Origin: UMGS363 sp051881815 | Lineage (GTDB): Bacteria > Bacillota > Clostridia > Oscillospirales > Ruminococcaceae | Direction: 5' to 3' | Length of the DNA: 24,365 bases | NCBI GenBank assembly: GCA_051881815.1 | Contig: JBJEQP010000019.1 | Span: forward strand, 1-24,365 | Part shown: piece after piece, positions 15,375 to 22,588 of the stretch | Numbering within the stretch: position 1 is the first letter of the stretch | Layout: each line of letters begins with the position of its first letter | Program-made: the position numbers and the translations under genes | Notes under the pieces: generated by a model | Databases searched by the model: none | What the model saw: only the letters and a program-made list of their open reading frames with translations | Told to the model about the DNA's origin: nothing

Positions 15375-16769
15375 ATGGGCTTACAGTATGTAGGATTGAA
15401 AGAGATAAACGGACCTCTTGTTGTCCTTGACAATGTTGACAATGCTTCGTTCGACGAGGTCGTTGAGATTCGTCTTGAAGATGGTACACAGCGCCTCGGA
15501 AGAGTTGTTGAAATATCGGGAAAGCGTGTCGTTCTCCAGGTCTTTGAGGGTACAAAGGGACTTTCAATGACCAACACACGAACAAAATTCACGGGAAAGC
15601 CTATGGAGCTTGCCCTTTCGGGCGAGATGCTCGGACGAGTTTTCAGCGGTGCCGGCAAGCCGATAGACGGTCTTGGAGATATTTTCCCCGAAAAGACAGC
15701 CGACATCAACGGCAGACCGCTCAATCCCGTTTCCCGTACTTATCCGAGAAACTATATCAATACGGGTATTTCCTCGATAGATGCGCTTATGACCCTTATC
15801 AGAGGTCAGAAGCTGCCTATCTTTTCCGGTTCGGGACTTTCACACAACAAGCTTGCCGTTCAGATCGTCCGTCAGGCAAAGATCGCAGAGGATAACGGAC
15901 AGGGCTTCGCTGTTGTTTTTGCGGCAATGGGCGTAAAGAACGACGTTGCCGACTACTTCCGCAGAAGCTTTGAGGAAAGCGGCGTTCTCCAGCGTGTTGT
16001 AATGTTCCTCAACCTTTCAAATGACCCTATCATTGAAAGAATACTTACACCGAGATGTGCGCTAACAGCGGCTGAATATCTTGCGTATGAAAAGAATATG
16101 CACATTCTCGTTATCCTTACGGATATGACCTCTTATGCCGAAGCAGTCCGCGAGTTCTCGTCCTCAAAGGGTGAGATACCTGCGAGAAAGGGTTATCCGG
16201 GATATCTTTATTCCGACCTTGCTTCTATATATGAGAGAGCAGGTGTTATCAACGGCTCGGAGGGTTCTATCACGCAGATACCTATCCTTACGATGCCGAA
16301 CGATGATATCACTCACCCTGTTCCCGACCTTACGGGTTATATAACAGAGGGTCAGATCGTTCTTGACAGAGGACTTGAACAGTCGGGTATCTATCCGCCG
16401 ATCTCGGTTCTTCCGTCGCTTTCCCGTCTTATGAAGGACGGTATCGGTGAAGGCTATACCCGTGCAGACCATTCCGCAGTTTCAAACCAGCTTTTTGCCG
16501 CTTATGCAAAGGTAAGCGACGCAAGAGCGCTGGCTTCGGTAATCGGTGAAGACGAGCTTTCCGAGCTTGACAAGGCTTATATGCGTTTTGGACGTATGTT
16601 TGAAAAATATTTTGTTTCACAGGGCGAAGAGGAGAACCGTTCGATTGACGAAACGCTCGACCTCGGCTGGAATCTGCTTTCGCTGCTGCCTAAATCTGCT
16701 CTTGACCGTGTGGATGAGAAGCTTCTCGAAGAAAAATACAACGATAAAGCGGAAGAATTGTTTAATTAA
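15375..16769 (+). CDS. ntpB: V/A-type ATPase regulatory subunit B
   Basis: This 464-aa non-catalytic subunit alternates with A in the hexameric head. The P-loop is degenerate (SGSGLSHNKL, 151-160), as expected for B subunits. ILTDMTSYAEA (247-257) and the stretch GYPGYLYSDLASIYERAG (273-290) include the conserved arginine region reaching into the A-subunit nucleotide site. The ATG follows the A-subunit stop by one base and uses an AGGAGG inside the end of ntpA (15360-15365), so A and B are translationally linked, which matches their 3:3 ratio. Confidence 0.97.
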   Translation: MGLQYVGLKEINGPLVVLDNVDNASFDEVVEIRLEDGTQRLGRVVEISGKRVVLQVFEGTKGLSMTNTRTKFTGKPMELALSGEMLGRVFSGAGKPIDGLGDIFPEKTADINGRPLNPVSRTYPRNYINTGISSIDALMTLIRGQKLPIFSGSGLSHNKLAVQIVRQAKIAEDNGQGFAVVFAAMGVKNDVADYFRRSFEESGVLQRVVMFLNLSNDPIIERILTPRCALTAAEYLAYEKNMHILVILTDMTSYAEAVREFSSSKGEIPARKGYPGYLYSDLASIYERAGVINGSEGSITQIPILTMPNDDITHPVPDLTGYITEGQIVLDRGLEQSGIYPPISVLPSLSRLMKDGIGEGYTRADHSAVSNQLFAAYAKVSDARALASVIGEDELSELDKAYMRFGRMFEKYFVSQGEEENRSIDETLDLGWNLLSLLPKSALDRVDEKLLEEKYNDKAEELFN

Positions 16770-16799
16770 TGCAGATATTCACGAAAGGAGGCGGTTTGA

Positions 16800-17438
16800 G
16801 TGGCTGAACAGGTTTTTCCAACCAAAGGCAACCTTCTTAATATGCAGAAGTCGCTTGCGCTTGCACAGCTTGGTTATGAGCTTCTTGATAAAAAGAGAAA
16901 TATCCTTATCCGTGAGCTTATGCAGATGGTCGATAAGGCGAAAGAACTGCGCGAAAGCATCGGCGTGACCTATATCGAGGCGTATTCCGCACTCCAGATG
17001 GCGAACATCACGCACGGCGTCGTTGCAAATATCGCCGAGGGTATGCCCGTTGAAAATACGGTAAGCGTTTCCTACAGAAGCGTAATGGGCTGCGAGCTTC
17101 CGAAGCTCTCGGTAGAAAAGAAAAAGCTTTCGCTCGATTACGGTTTTATGAATACAGACAGCAACGTTGACAAGGCATATATCAGCTTTGTCAAGGTCAA
17201 GGAGATGACCGTGACCCTTGCCGAAGTCGAAAACAGCATCTACCGTCTTACGAATTCGATAAGAAAAACACAGACAAGAGCCAATGCGCTCCAGAATATC
17301 GTTATCCCGAAGTATCAGAGTACCGTAAAGTATATTTCGGGCAGCCTTGACGAAAAGGAACGTGAGGAATTCTCACGAATGAAGGTCATCAAGGCACAGA
17401 AAATGCGCAAACGTTCAAAGTATAAGTTCAAAAAATGA
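16800..17438 (+). CDS. ntpD: V/A-type ATPase subunit D (central shaft)
   Basis: This 212-aa protein is built of long N- and C-terminal helices forming the rotor coiled coil inside the A3B3 head. The family N-terminal pattern PTKGNLLNMQKSLALAQLGY and the helical SIRKTQTRANALQNIVIPKY near residues 150-170 are visible, and the C terminus is very basic. The start is GTG 16800 with AAAGGAGG at 16784-16791 (8-nt spacing). It is the last gene of the operon and a strong terminator follows 3 nt after the stop. Confidence 0.95.
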   Translation: MAEQVFPTKGNLLNMQKSLALAQLGYELLDKKRNILIRELMQMVDKAKELRESIGVTYIEAYSALQMANITHGVVANIAEGMPVENTVSVSYRSVMGCELPKLSVEKKKLSLDYGFMNTDSNVDKAYISFVKVKEMTVTLAEVENSIYRLTNSIRKTQTRANALQNIVIPKYQSTVKYISGSLDEKEREEFSRMKVIKAQKMRKRSKYKFKK

Positions 17439-17441
17439 TCA

Positions 17442-17481
17442 AAAGCTGCTGCAAGAAAAAATCCTGCAGCAGCTTTATTTT
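17442..17481 (+). terminator. Rho-independent terminator of the ATPase operon
   Basis: AAAGCTGCTGCA (17442-17453) and TGCAGCAGCTTT (17465-17476) form a perfect 12-bp stem with an 11-nt loop, followed by ATTTTA. The MITE copy 3 begins directly at the end of its U tract. Confidence 0.92.
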
Positions 17482-17657
17482 ATACTAATTCCAAATCGTT
17501 ATATAGACAAAGCCGACAGATAGAATAATCCAAGTCAAGGATGATGACCGCAGTAAGGCTGTATGCCCTTCAATGCAATATCATTGCATAGGAGTCAGAC
17601 GCAGAATTGGATTATTATAGCCGAGGATTTGTCTATAGGTTGATTTGGAATTAGTAT
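17482..17657. repeat. MITE-like inverted-repeat element, copy 3
   Basis: This is the best-preserved copy, 176 bp, in inverted orientation relative to copies 1 and 2. The ends are a perfect 16-bp inverted repeat, ATACTAATTCCAAATC at 17482-17497 and its complement at 17642-17657. Imperfect pairing continues inward through ATAGACAAA-CC and AATAATCCAA. A central ATGCAAT-ATC-ATTGCAT mini-hairpin caps the fold, so the whole element can form one long stem-loop. It carries no gene. It separates the ATPase terminator from a converging gene, whose stop codon shares the element's last base. Confidence 0.85.
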
Positions 17658-18085
17658 TATAGATATGCTTTGAGCCTGTCGATATATTGCTGTTCCTTTG
17701 AGAGAAGCTCCTTGGTTTCGTCCTTGAGGCTGCCCGAGATATCTTTTGCGGAGTTGAGCGCTTTGTTGATCTCGATTATCCCCATATTTGTTCCCTGTAT
17801 AAGCATTTCAGCGAGATGCTCCGAGGAATTGTCCGATGCGACCTTTACAGCTATACCGATGCTGCCCATAGCTTTTGCGGTGGGAGATATAGGCTTTCCT
17901 TTGAGATGGAGCACCTGCATCTGCCGACAGACTGTGTTGTGCTGTTTTTCATATTCCGATAGCTGACGGCGTAGTTCCTTGCGCAGCGAATCGTTTTTCA
18001 CCGAGGGGAAAATCTGCCGTATCGCCGATGAACCCATCTCGGAATTCTGCAAAACAGCCGTTAAAAGCTTTTCTTTGTCAGTCAT
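17657..18085 (-). CDS. Hypothetical helical protein, possibly ferritin-like four-helix bundle
   Basis: This 142-aa soluble protein is predicted by eye to contain four amphipathic helices (about 3-28, 31-62, 68-112, 113-142). The last helix has a pattern (KELLSKEQQYIDRLKAYL) that recalls small ferritin-like proteins such as the DUF2383 type, but the metal-ligand Glu/His set is not evident. Function is unknown. The ATG at 18085 has GAGG about 8 nt upstream. The TAA stop is formed at the junction with the MITE, so the original 3' end may have been altered by the insertion. Confidence 0.75.
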   Translation of the reverse strand: MTDKEKLLTAVLQNSEMGSSAIRQIFPSVKNDSLRKELRRQLSEYEKQHNTVCRQMQVLHLKGKPISPTAKAMGSIGIAVKVASDNSSEHLAEMLIQGTNMGIIEINKALNSAKDISGSLKDETKELLSKEQQYIDRLKAYL

Positions 18086-18152
18086 TGTTTTACCTCTGCA
18101 AACCCCATATCAGTATTATCTGAAATTGCATAAAAAATATTTGCGGAATATA

Positions 18153-18181
18153 TTGAAAAATAACAAAAAGTATTGTATAAT
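18153..18181 (+). promoter_or_regulatory. Sigma-A promoter of the small membrane-protein gene
   Basis: TTGAAA (18153-18158) and a consensus TATAAT (18176-18181) are separated by 17 bp. The predicted leader is about 87 nt. It is divergent from the minus-strand gene at 17657-18085. Confidence 0.8.
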
Positions 18182-18274
18182 ATTTAGGAAAAAGCTGATG
18201 AATTCAGCGGTAATATAAACGTAAACTTATAATATAATGGGGTAAAAACACATATCTGAAAGGATCTATAATAT

Positions 18275-18835
18275 ATGTCCGGTAAATTCAAGACGGAGAA
18301 TATTTTCAAAAGAATACTGAAAGGTATCGGCTACAGCATTATTGCCGAATTTATGTCAATGTTTTTGGTGCTTTCAATGATCGCAATGAACGGAATGTTC
18401 GGTGGCTCGGTCATCATCAAAGTAATAATCGGACTGTGTACGCTCGTTCTTACGCTCGGGCTTTATTTCAACTGGGCGTTCAATGCTGCGAAAAGAGATC
18501 GTGATGCCGTGAATTATCACAAGGTACCCTATGACAAATATATGCCTGTAAAAATGGCGGTCGGCGGTCCGATCATTTCTATTGTCATGTATGTCATTCT
18601 TGTTCTCTCAAAGATCGGTGTTCTGCCTGATATGTTCAATGTTTTCCTGCTGACAGATCTTTTTACGGTGCCGTTCGTTGACAGTTTTACATCGGCAAGG
18701 ACGATAGATGTGCTTTCGGTATGGGGACTTCTCGGGCTTGGTCTGCTCATAATCATCCAATGTGCCGTAATTGCGGTGACATATATTGTTACTTACAAAG
18801 ATATAGATATAGTGAAGTTTATGTATAAAAATTAA
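18275..18835 (+). CDS. Hypothetical membrane protein with four helices
   Basis: This 186-aa protein is not recognised. It has four clear membrane segments at about residues 20-42, 45-71, 95-117 and 148-173, with a basic N terminus (KFKTENIFKRILKG) and a basic loop after helix 2, consistent with both ends in the cytosol. No catalytic or transport motif is evident. It is monocistronic, with the promoter at 18153, a GAAAGGAT site 9 nt before the ATG, and 180 nt to the next gene, which has its own promoter. Confidence 0.78.
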   Translation: MSGKFKTENIFKRILKGIGYSIIAEFMSMFLVLSMIAMNGMFGGSVIIKVIIGLCTLVLTLGLYFNWAFNAAKRDRDAVNYHKVPYDKYMPVKMAVGGPIISIVMYVILVLSKIGVLPDMFNVFLLTDLFTVPFVDSFTSARTIDVLSVWGLLGLGLLIIIQCAVIAVTYIVTYKDIDIVKFMYKN

Positions 18836-18925
18836 ACGCATATAAATTAATGCAATAATTATTGTAAAAATTAGCTAATAAAATTTGCATTTTTTGTATG
18901 TTACTACAATAAAAACGAAAAAATA

Positions 18926-18954
18926 TTTACTAAAAAATTAATATGTGTTATAAT
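18926..18954 (+). promoter_or_regulatory. Promoter of the GGDEF-EAL gene
   Basis: TTTACT (18926-18931) and TATAAT (18949-18954) are spaced 17 bp apart, and TGT before the -10 gives an extended -10 element. The expected start lies about 55 nt before the ATG, in a very AT-rich region. Confidence 0.72.
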
Positions 18955-19015
18955 ATATATATGAGTATTTCATATTGGATGGATATTTTCTGTCAGAGTC
19001 AAAAGGGGCTATTAT

Positions 19016-21625
19016 ATGTCAGAAGCTAAAAATAGGCATTTAAAAACCGCACAAAGTAATATGCTGTTATATTTTATTGGAGCAGCCGTAGTGCTTCTTT
19101 TGGTATTTTCCGTTATAATTTTTATTCTTGCACGGATAAGAACGGATACGAGCAGTATAGTGATGATGAACAATTCTGCTGCGGTCATTTCCGATATCGT
19201 GAAGGATTATATGTCACCGAAGCTTGATGCAGTCAAAAATGCTTCGGCCAAAAAGGAAATAGTTGATTATATCGGCGAGGGTGCTGAATCTGAGAAGAAA
19301 GCGTTGGAAAACAACAGCTTTGATGAAGCTGATGAAGTGCTTTCAAATATGTCGATCGCCAATTCGGATGTCGTTTCATCATGGGTCATTTTTGAAAATG
19401 ACAGAGCACTTGTTTCCGATGAGGGTAAGTTCATTGATTCGGAGAAGCTGCAGCTCGACAGCCTTTACTGGTATAATGACATTTCGCTGCGCGGAATGAC
19501 AAATTATACATACTGCACATCGCTCTCCAATTCGCTGATCTATCCCGAAAAGAATGTTTTTACAATTGTTTCTCCTGTTTATTCTTCGGAAAATATTATA
19601 GGCTTTGTCGGAATGGAGATAGACGTAGCCGGTCTGAAAAAGATCATCGAGCAATATACATTCAGCAGCAACTGTTATCCGATCGTTACCTGCAATTACG
19701 GAAGCATCGTGTATTCTCCGTCAAGCGCTGAGTTTACGAACCGCTATGATATCAGCTCTGCTCCGCTGCTTAATATTCTTGTTCAATCTTCAACCTTTGA
19801 TAATGGGATCGAAAGCTATTCTAACGGATTTGGTTTCGGCAGTAAGACCTATTTCAGCGTGGATAAATCCATAGTTCCAAACTGGAATATTGTCATTCTT
19901 TTTGATAAAGCAGCCATAGATGGCGGAGTTTTCAGTATATTTACTGGTTCAGTGATCGTTCTTGCCTGCCTGCTCATACTGCTTTGTATATACATTAAAA
20001 ACAGACAAAAATCCGAATACAAGCTTCTTGACAAAATTACGGAAGCGGTGGATAATATCACTTCCGATAATTTCAAGTACGTTATTGACACTTCCACCGG
20101 TTCCGATAATTGCCTTATCAAAACGGCTGAACAGCTCAACAGGATATCTTCAACACTTGCCGCAAAGAATGAGATCATCCTTCAGTACAGTCTTAATGAT
20201 ACTTTGACGGGCATCCCGAACAGAAATACGCTGTACTATCATCTTGAATCTATCATCAGCAGAAATAAATCAAACGATACGATCTCAGACGGGAAATTTG
20301 CCGTAATGTTCGTTGACCTTGACAACTTCAAGTGGCTGAACGAAAACCTCGGTCATAACTTCGGCGATGCTGTTCTCTGTACATTTGCTACCATGCTCTC
20401 CACTTCATTGAGCAAGATCGGAAGAGTGTTCCGATTCAGCGGTGATGAGTTTATTGTTATTGTTGAATTTGGTGACGATTATCAGAAGATCTATAAAGCA
20501 ATAGATACGATGCAGTCTGTATTCTCAAAGCAGATCAAGGTAATGTCCGATAATATCTATATCAAGTTCTCGGTCGGCGTTTCAATATATCCCGATGATG
20601 ACGATACGGCTGATATGCTGCTTCGTGACGCTGATATGGCTCTTCACAGAGCAAAGGAAAGCGGTAAGGACAGAGTTTCGTTCTATACAAATGCTGCAAA
20701 GCGTCAGAATTTCAGCAAGGCTGCTATCTCACAGCAGATATCCGAAGCAATAAAGAACGGAGAGCTCTATCTAAACTATCAGCCTATTATTTCCAGCGAT
20801 ACCTGCGATATACATGGCTTTGAAGTTCTGGTGCGCTGGGACAGCCCTGTTTTTGGACATATTCCGCCGCAGGAATTCATTAATGTTGCAGAGGAAACGG
20901 GCGATATAGTTCAGATCGGTATGTGGATATTTGAAAGCTCCTGCCGATTCCTCAAAATGCTTTGCGAAAATTACCGCGATGATATAATTATGTCTATAAA
21001 TGTTTCGCCGATACAGTTAAAGAGAGCGGATTTCATTGAATCGATCAAACACGTTCTTGAAATAACACAGCTTGATACGAAGAATATCCAGATCGAAATA
21101 ACCGAATCAACGCTTATTGACTTTATAGACAATGATAACAGTGTTATCGAGGAATTGAACAATATGGGTATTTCGCTTGCCCTCGATGATTTCGGAACAG
21201 GTTATTCATCACTCAATTACCTTAAGAATTTCCCGATAAAGTGTCTGAAGATCGACAAGTCATTCGTTGACGAGATCAATAACAATGAACGCGATCAGGC
21301 GATAACCGACTCGATAATCGACCTTGTACACAACCTCGGAATAAAGACTGTTGCAGAAGGTATCGAAACTGTCGGTCAGTATAACTTCTTGAAGGATATG
21401 AAGTGCGACTATATTCAGGGCTTCCTTATGAGCAAGCCGCTCAACGAATATGATGCACTTGAATTTGTTGAACGATATGACGATCTCCATAAACCCGACA
21501 AGAACATCATGGAGGAACATGAAAAACAGCTTGCGGTTGAACGAGAGGATAATCTCAAAAAGAAACAGCAGGCACAAAAGAGTGACACAAACAAAGAATT
21601 GATCGACGGAACAATTTCAAAGTAA
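19016..21625 (+). CDS. Membrane-anchored GGDEF-EAL c-di-GMP signalling protein with extracellular sensor
   Basis: This 869-aa protein has a helix at 19-39, an extracytoplasmic region at about 40-305 resembling a Cache-type sensor, and a second helix at 308-327. A GGDEF domain (about 390-560) has the site SGDEF at 475-479 and DNFKWLNENLGHNFGD upstream; no RxxD inhibitory site precedes it. An EAL domain follows (about 570-822). EAL residues look complete: Glu603 (EVL variant), Asn662, Glu697, DDFGTGYSSL (724-733), Lys748, Glu781 and Gln801, so phosphodiesterase activity is likely. The GGDEF half may be a weak cyclase or GTP-sensing module. A charged Lys/Glu tail (830-869) ends the protein. It stands alone with its own promoter and terminator. 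The sensor ligand is unknown. Confidence 0.94.
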   Translation: MSEAKNRHLKTAQSNMLLYFIGAAVVLLLVFSVIIFILARIRTDTSSIVMMNNSAAVISDIVKDYMSPKLDAVKNASAKKEIVDYIGEGAESEKKALENNSFDEADEVLSNMSIANSDVVSSWVIFENDRALVSDEGKFIDSEKLQLDSLYWYNDISLRGMTNYTYCTSLSNSLIYPEKNVFTIVSPVYSSENIIGFVGMEIDVAGLKKIIEQYTFSSNCYPIVTCNYGSIVYSPSSAEFTNRYDISSAPLLNILVQSSTFDNGIESYSNGFGFGSKTYFSVDKSIVPNWNIVILFDKAAIDGGVFSIFTGSVIVLACLLILLCIYIKNRQKSEYKLLDKITEAVDNITSDNFKYVIDTSTGSDNCLIKTAEQLNRISSTLAAKNEIILQYSLNDTLTGIPNRNTLYYHLESIISRNKSNDTISDGKFAVMFVDLDNFKWLNENLGHNFGDAVLCTFATMLSTSLSKIGRVFRFSGDEFIVIVEFGDDYQKIYKAIDTMQSVFSKQIKVMSDNIYIKFSVGVSIYPDDDDTADMLLRDADMALHRAKESGKDRVSFYTNAAKRQNFSKAAISQQISEAIKNGELYLNYQPIISSDTCDIHGFEVLVRWDSPVFGHIPPQEFINVAEETGDIVQIGMWIFESSCRFLKMLCENYRDDIIMSINVSPIQLKRADFIESIKHVLEITQLDTKNIQIEITESTLIDFIDNDNSVIEELNNMGISLALDDFGTGYSSLNYLKNFPIKCLKIDKSFVDEINNNERDQAITDSIIDLVHNLGIKTVAEGIETVGQYNFLKDMKCDYIQGFLMSKPLNEYDALEFVERYDDLHKPDKNIMEEHEKQLAVEREDNLKKKQQAQKSDTNKELIDGTISK

Positions 21626-21630
21626 TTTTT

Positions 21631-21666
21631 CGGTGTAAAGACGATGATCTTTACACCGATTTTTTA
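21631..21666 (+). terminator. Terminator of the GGDEF-EAL gene
   Basis: CGGTGTAAAG (21631-21640) pairs perfectly with CTTTACACCG (21649-21658) around an 8-nt loop, then A and six T residues follow. The 3' arm overlaps the last codons of the converging transporter gene. On the other strand the hairpin is followed by A residues, so it acts on the plus strand only. Confidence 0.9.
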
Positions 21667-22040
21667 TCTAAACTTTTATCGGGGGCGGTATTAAAACTGC
21701 CCCAAAGCTCCTTTATTCCTATCAGAATGATAAATCCGCCGAAAATCTTACCAAGTATCTGCGAGCCGAGATAATCAGCCGCAAATGCTCCGAGGACAGC
21801 AAAAGCTGTTCCGGAAATCAGTGAGGGTATGATCTTTTTCCATTCAATAAGCTTGTTTTTGGTGTGAATAATGACAGAGAGAATTGCAATAGGAATAAAG
21901 TAGATTAGATTGATGCCCTGCGCCGAAAGCTGCGGGATCCCCACAAAAAAAGTCAGGTAAACAATGAGGATCATACCTCCTCCGACACCCATTGCAGCAA
22001 GAATGCCGGTCAGGAATGCGGCAATATAACTCAGGATCAT
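21651..22040 (-). CDS. TauE/SafE (TSUP) family half-transporter, second subunit
   Basis: This 129-aa membrane protein has about four hydrophobic segments and the TSUP repeat motif near the N terminus (MGVGGGMILI, residues 17-26). Full TSUP proteins are about 250 aa with two such repeats, so this is one half. Family members export sulfite, sulfonates or related organic anions; the substrate here is not known. Its ATG overlaps the stop of the upstream half (ATGA), and a GGAGGAAGGA site lies inside that gene, so it has a true start and is not a frameshift product. The C-terminal tail is hydrophilic (TAPDKSLDKKSV) and its codons overlap the converging terminator. Confidence 0.88.
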   Translation of the reverse strand: MILSYIAAFLTGILAAMGVGGGMILIVYLTFFVGIPQLSAQGINLIYFIPIAILSVIIHTKNKLIEWKKIIPSLISGTAFAVLGAFAADYLGSQILGKIFGGFIILIGIKELWGSFNTAPDKSLDKKSV

Positions 22041-22396
22041 CTTAATATCATCCTTCCTCCTGCAATGATAAGGAATATGCCGAATAGTATTTTCAGCGGC
22101 TTTGCAGGTATCTTTTTCAGAAATATGCTTCCCAATACTGCACCGATAAGTCCGAACGGTATCAGCGGAAGTGCATCCTTGATCTCAAACGCTCCTTTGA
22201 AAGCGTAAAAAATGACCGAAATCACCGAAAACGGGAGAGTGAGCGCAAGCGATGTAGCATGAGCTTTTTTCTGCTCGATGTTTGTTTTTTCAAGCATAGG
22301 AACGGCGATCATTCCTCCACCCGAACCGAACAAACCGTTTGCAAATCCTGTCAGAACACCCAATACCGAATAGAAGATTTTTCCTTTTTCTTTCAT
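22037..22396 (-). CDS. TauE/SafE (TSUP) family half-transporter, first subunit
   Basis: This 119-aa membrane protein has about four hydrophobic segments and the family motif NGLFGSGGGMIAVPML at residues 20-35. It is the first gene of a translationally coupled pair of half-length TSUP proteins that probably assemble as a heterodimer equivalent to one standard transporter. GGAG lies 9 nt before the ATG. Upstream is a promoter with a centred dyad (22466-22496), implying inducible expression. Confidence 0.88.
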   Translation of the reverse strand: MKEKGKIFYSVLGVLTGFANGLFGSGGGMIAVPMLEKTNIEQKKAHATSLALTLPFSVISVIFYAFKGAFEIKDALPLIPFGLIGAVLGSIFLKKIPAKPLKILFGIFLIIAGGRMILR

Positions 22397-22465
22397 AGCT
22401 TCAACTCCATCCCAATATTATTTTTTACAATAAAAACATAAATATTCAATTGTAGAATGTTGGAA

Positions 22466-22496
22466 AATATACATTATTTACCAAATAATATGTCAA
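22466..22496 (-). promoter_or_regulatory. Promoter of the TSUP pair with 19-bp spacer
   Basis: On the minus strand TTGACA (complement of 22491-22496) is followed by TATATT (complement of 22466-22471) with a 19-bp spacer, longer than the 17-bp optimum. Such spacing usually gives a weak promoter unless an activator of the MerR type twists the DNA. The spacer holds the dyad at 22473-22489. Confidence 0.5.
22473..22489. promoter_or_regulatory. Perfect inverted repeat centred in the TSUP promoter spacer
   Basis: ATTATTT and AAATAAT form a perfect 7-bp inverted repeat separated by ACC. Its centre, base 22481, coincides with the centre of the 19-bp spacer. The position fits an operator that either blocks RNA polymerase or, as for MerR regulators, activates from within the spacer. 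AT-only arms can arise by chance in AT-rich DNA. Confidence 0.5.
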
Positions 22497-22504
22497 TGTA
22501 TTGA

Positions 22505-22533
22505 TTGACTTTTTTCCGTCAATGATATATAAT
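22505..22533 (+). promoter_or_regulatory. Sigma-A promoter of the GHL10 lipoprotein gene
   Basis: TTGACT (22505-22510) and TATAAT (22528-22533) are spaced 17 bp. TTGAC at the -35 and GTCAA at 22518-22522 form a short inverted repeat inside the promoter. The predicted leader is about 50 nt. It is divergent from the TSUP promoter, with the two -35 elements only 8 bp apart. Confidence 0.78.
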
Positions 22534-22588
22534 AATTATATTATTTTTCATACGGAGTATTTTTTTTGCAAGATCGAAAGGAAAATTA

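Noticed and set aside
21651..22396. Single TSUP gene broken by a frameshift
   Set aside because: Both halves have their own ATG, a strong ribosome binding site precedes the second, and the 4-bp ATGA overlap is typical of genuine coupled genes.
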